From: Roseococcus sp965227005
GTDB taxonomy: Bacteria > Pseudomonadota > Alphaproteobacteria > Acetobacterales > Acetobacteraceae
Assembly (NCBI RefSeq): GCF_965227005.1
Contig: NZ_CBDDFJ010000036.1
Coordinates: 310,001 to 374,000, forward strand
DNA length: 64,000 nt
Direction: 5' to 3'
In this document: piece after piece, positions 61,658 through 64,000 of the stretch
Position numbering within the stretch: position 1 is the stretch's first letter
Layout: each line of letters begins with the position of its first letter
Program-made: the position numbers and the translations under genes
The notes under the pieces: generated by a model
Told to the model about the DNA's origin: nothing
Databases searched by the model: none
What the model saw: the letters and a program-made list of their open reading frames with translations, nothing else

Positions 61658-64000
61658 ATGCCCGAGTCCTTCATCCACCTCCACACCCATTCGAGCTATT
61701 CCCTCTCCGAAGGTGCCATCAAGGCCGACAAGCTCCCCGCTTTGGCCCTCGAAGCCGGCATGCCGGCGGTCGCCCTCACCGACACCGCCAATCTCTTCGG
61801 CGCCCTCGAATTCGCCCAATACTGCTCCGGCAAGGGCGTCCAGCCCATCATGGGCTGCCAGCTCTGGCTCTCCCGCGCCGCGACCGGCGAGGAGCGGCCC
61901 GAGGCCCTGCGCAACGGCGCCGACTGCGTCACGGCCTTGGCCATGGACGCCGAGGGCTGGATCAACCTCCAGCGGCTCTCCTCCCTCGGCTGGCTGAACG
62001 ACGACATCTCGGGCAAGCCCGCGATCAGCCTCCAACAGCTTTTGGAGAACGCGCCCGGCATCTTCCTGATGACGGGCGGCGACCACGGCCCGCTCTCCCG
62101 CCTCATCGTCGAAGGCCGGCGCGACGCGGGGCGGACCTTCCTCCACGCCCTGCGCGAGGCCTTCCCCGACCGCCTGGCCGTCGAGCTCATGCGCCACCAG
62201 ACCGAGCGCCAGCAGGCCATCGAGCCCGGCCTGCTGCGCCTGGCCGACGAGGCCGCTTTGCCCATCGTCGCCACCAACGACGTCTATTTCGCCAAGTCCT
62301 CGATGCACCTCGCGCACGACGCGCTGCTCTGCATCGCCGAGGGCCGCCTCGTCGCCGAGGCCGATCGCCGCCGCGTCACCGCGCATCACTGGTTCAAGCC
62401 GGCCGCCGAGATGCGTGCCCTCTTCGCCGACCTGCCCGAGGCCTGCGACAACACGCTCGCCATCGCGCGCATGTGCTCCGTCATGGCGGAGAGCAAGAAG
62501 CCCGAGCTGCCCATCTGCCCCAAGGTTCGCCCCGGCAGCACGGAGACGGAAACCGTCGCCGCCATGGCGCGGGAAGGGCTGGCCAAGCGCTTCCCCGAGG
62601 GGGTGCCCGAAGTCCATGCCGAGCGCCTGGAATACGAGCTCGGCGTCATCGATAAGATGGGCTTCTCCGGCTACTTCCTCATCGTCGCCGACTTCATCCA
62701 GTGGGCGAAGGAGCAGGGCATCCCCGTGGGGCCAGGCCGAGGCTCGGGCGCGGGTTCCGTCGCCGCCTGGGCGCTGGCCATCACCGATCTCGATCCGCTG
62801 CGCTTCGGCCTGCTCTTCGAGCGCTTCCTCAACCCCGAGCGCGTCTCGATGCCCGACTTCGACATCGACTTCTGCCAGGACCGCCGCGACGAGGTGATCG
62901 ACTACGTCCGCCGCGAATACGGCGCCGAGCGCGTCGCGCAGATCATCACCTTCGGCAAGCTGCAGGCCAAGGCGGCGGTGCGCGACGTCGGGCGCGTGCT
63001 GGGCATGCCCTATGGCCAGGTCGACAAGATCGCGAGCCTGATTCCCAACAACCCGGCCAATCCCGTCTCGCTCGGCGATGCGATCAAGGGCGAGCCTCGC
63101 CTGCAGGAAATGCAGCAGAACGACGAGGCCATCGCCAAGCTGCTCGACACGGCGCTCCAGGTGGAGGGGCTGTACCGCAATGCCTCGACGCATGCCGCCG
63201 GCGTGGTGATCGGGCGGCGGCCGCTGATCGACATCACCTCGATCTATCGCGACCCGCGCTCGCCCTCGCTCATCACCCAGTACTCGATGAAATACGTCGA
63301 GCAGGCGAGCCTGGTGAAGTTCGACTTCCTGGGCCTCAAGACGCTCACCGTGCTGCAACGCGCGGTCGAGCTGCTGCGCGCCCAGGGCATCGAGGTCGAT
63401 CTCGCCGCCGTGCCGCTGGACGATAAACTGACCTACGAAATGCTGGCCCGTGGCGATGCGGCCGGCGTGTTCCAGTTCGAAGGCCAGGGCATGCGCGACT
63501 GCTTGCGCGCCATGCGCCCCGACCGCTTCGAGGACCTGATCGCCGCCGTCTCGCTCTATCGCCCGGGCCCGATGGAGAACATCCCGGCCTATTGCGCCCG
63601 CAAGCACGGCGAGAAGTGGGCCTCGCCGCACGCCTGCATCCACGAGATCCTGGCCGAGACCTATGGCATCATGGTCTACCAGGAGCAGGTGATGCAGATC
63701 TCGCAGGTGATGGCGGGATATTCGCTCGGCGGGGCGGACCTGCTGCGCCGCGCCATGGGCAAGAAGAACATGGCCGAGATGGCGCAGCAGCGCGCCATCT
63801 TCGCGGAGGGCGCGGAGAAGAACGGCGTCCTCGCCGAGACGGCCGGCGAGGTCTTCGACCTGATGGAGAAGTTCGCCAATTACGGCTTCAACAAGTCGCA
63901 CGCGGCGGCCTATGCGCTGGTCGCCTATCACACGGCCTGGCTGAAGGCGAACCATCCGGTGGCCTTCCTCGCGGCCTCCATGACGCTCGATCTCGACAAG
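61658..64000 (+). CDS. dnaE: DNA polymerase III subunit alpha, 5' part
   Basis: DnaE is the replicative polymerase catalytic subunit. The first 781 codons are present and the gene continues beyond the window. The start MPESFIHLHTHSSYSLSEGA opens the PHP domain (HLHTH, residues 7-11). The palm carries GPGRGSGAGSVAAW and the catalytic Asps D402 and D404 in MPDFDIDF, matching the E. coli positions within one residue. Further motifs are STHAAGVVIG, DFLGLKTLTVLQ, SLYRPGPMENIPAYCARKHG, YQEQVMQISQVMAGYSLGGADLLRRAMGKKN and NYGFNKSHAAAYALVAYHTAWLKANHP. It is a DnaE1-type enzyme. No frameshift was seen. Confidence 0.98.
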   Translation, partial: MPESFIHLHTHSSYSLSEGAIKADKLPALALEAGMPAVALTDTANLFGALEFAQYCSGKGVQPIMGCQLWLSRAATGEERPEALRNGADCVTALAMDAEGWINLQRLSSLGWLNDDISGKPAISLQQLLENAPGIFLMTGGDHGPLSRLIVEGRRDAGRTFLHALREAFPDRLAVELMRHQTERQQAIEPGLLRLADEAALPIVATNDVYFAKSSMHLAHDALLCIAEGRLVAEADRRRVTAHHWFKPAAEMRALFADLPEACDNTLAIARMCSVMAESKKPELPICPKVRPGSTETETVAAMAREGLAKRFPEGVPEVHAERLEYELGVIDKMGFSGYFLIVADFIQWAKEQGIPVGPGRGSGAGSVAAWALAITDLDPLRFGLLFERFLNPERVSMPDFDIDFCQDRRDEVIDYVRREYGAERVAQIITFGKLQAKAAVRDVGRVLGMPYGQVDKIASLIPNNPANPVSLGDAIKGEPRLQEMQQNDEAIAKLLDTALQVEGLYRNASTHAAGVVIGRRPLIDITSIYRDPRSPSLITQYSMKYVEQASLVKFDFLGLKTLTVLQRAVELLRAQGIEVDLAAVPLDDKLTYEMLARGDAAGVFQFEGQGMRDCLRAMRPDRFEDLIAAVSLYRPGPMENIPAYCARKHGEKWASPHACIHEILAETYGIMVYQEQVMQISQVMAGYSLGGADLLRRAMGKKNMAEMAQQRAIFAEGAEKNGVLAETAGEVFDLMEKFANYGFNKSHAAAYALVAYHTAWLKANHPVAFLAASMTLDLDK

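Noticed and set aside
61486..61686. Longer N-terminus for the DUF4238 protein
   Set aside because: It would include the complement of the palindromic repeat and the dnaE start region. The ATG at 61485 fits the family better.

Overview
The window is very G+C-rich, densely packed chromosomal DNA, about 70% G+C by eye. It looks like an alphaproteobacterium, most plausibly of the Acetobacteraceae (Roseomonas-like). The reasons are the gene order secG-pyrG, tRNA-Leu-tig-clpP-clpX-lon-hup, nuoABCDEFGHIJKLMN-birA-coaX-rnj-DUF1467-proS-lolC-lolD and dnaE, the short proline-tRNA ligase without the editing insert, a DUF1467 protein, a single LolC/E-type permease and a Bug-type (TctC) solute receptor. 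The family placement is inference: no rRNA is present.

Region 1 (1-27.5 kb) is mixed metabolic and accessory DNA. It holds a partial serine hydrolase, secG, pyrG, an O-antigen-ligase-like membrane protein and a class III aminotransferase. A translationally coupled trio follows: a BisC/DMSO-reductase-type molybdoenzyme, a PhoX-like protein and a one-cysteine Asp/Glu-racemase-fold enzyme. Next come a two-subunit acyl-CoA dehydrogenase with an enoyl-CoA hydratase, an SDR and a LigI-like amidohydrolase. A molybdenum locus (Mo-box palindrome, Mop molbindin, cysteine-free SUOX-fold protein) is followed by a MYG1 protein, two GNATs, an orphan ParA, a second racemase-fold protein and a SorA/SorB-like sulfite dehydrogenase. 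The region ends with Nnr (NAD(P)HX repair), malonyl-CoA decarboxylase, a D-2-hydroxyacid dehydrogenase, an AceE-like E1 enzyme and a DUF1643 protein.

Region 2 (27.5-34.8 kb) is the protein-quality-control block: tRNA-Leu(UAG), trigger factor, ClpP, ClpX, Lon and HU, then tRNA-Val(UAC) and tRNA-Asp(GUC). Region 3 (34.98-52.7 kb) is one long directional unit. It encodes all fourteen subunits of respiratory complex I, then biotin ligase, type III pantothenate kinase, RNase J and a DUF1467 membrane protein; most start and stop codons overlap or nearly touch.

Region 4 (52.7-64 kb) begins with a terminator-rich, lower-G+C intergenic stretch that may hold a small RNA. It continues with proS-lolC-lolD, a small lipoprotein, a DMT exporter, a Bug receptor divergent from a succinate-semialdehyde-type dehydrogenase, a compositionally atypical DUF4238 gene, and the first 781 codons of dnaE, cut by the window edge.

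The most notable non-coding signals are a three-copy palindromic repeat (core CAGGAAAC/GTTTCCTG), a Mo-box upstream of mop, a Fur-like palindrome upstream of nuoA, a hairpin in the pyrG leader and the candidate small RNA upstream of proS. No CRISPR array, insertion sequence, prophage or complete defence system was seen.
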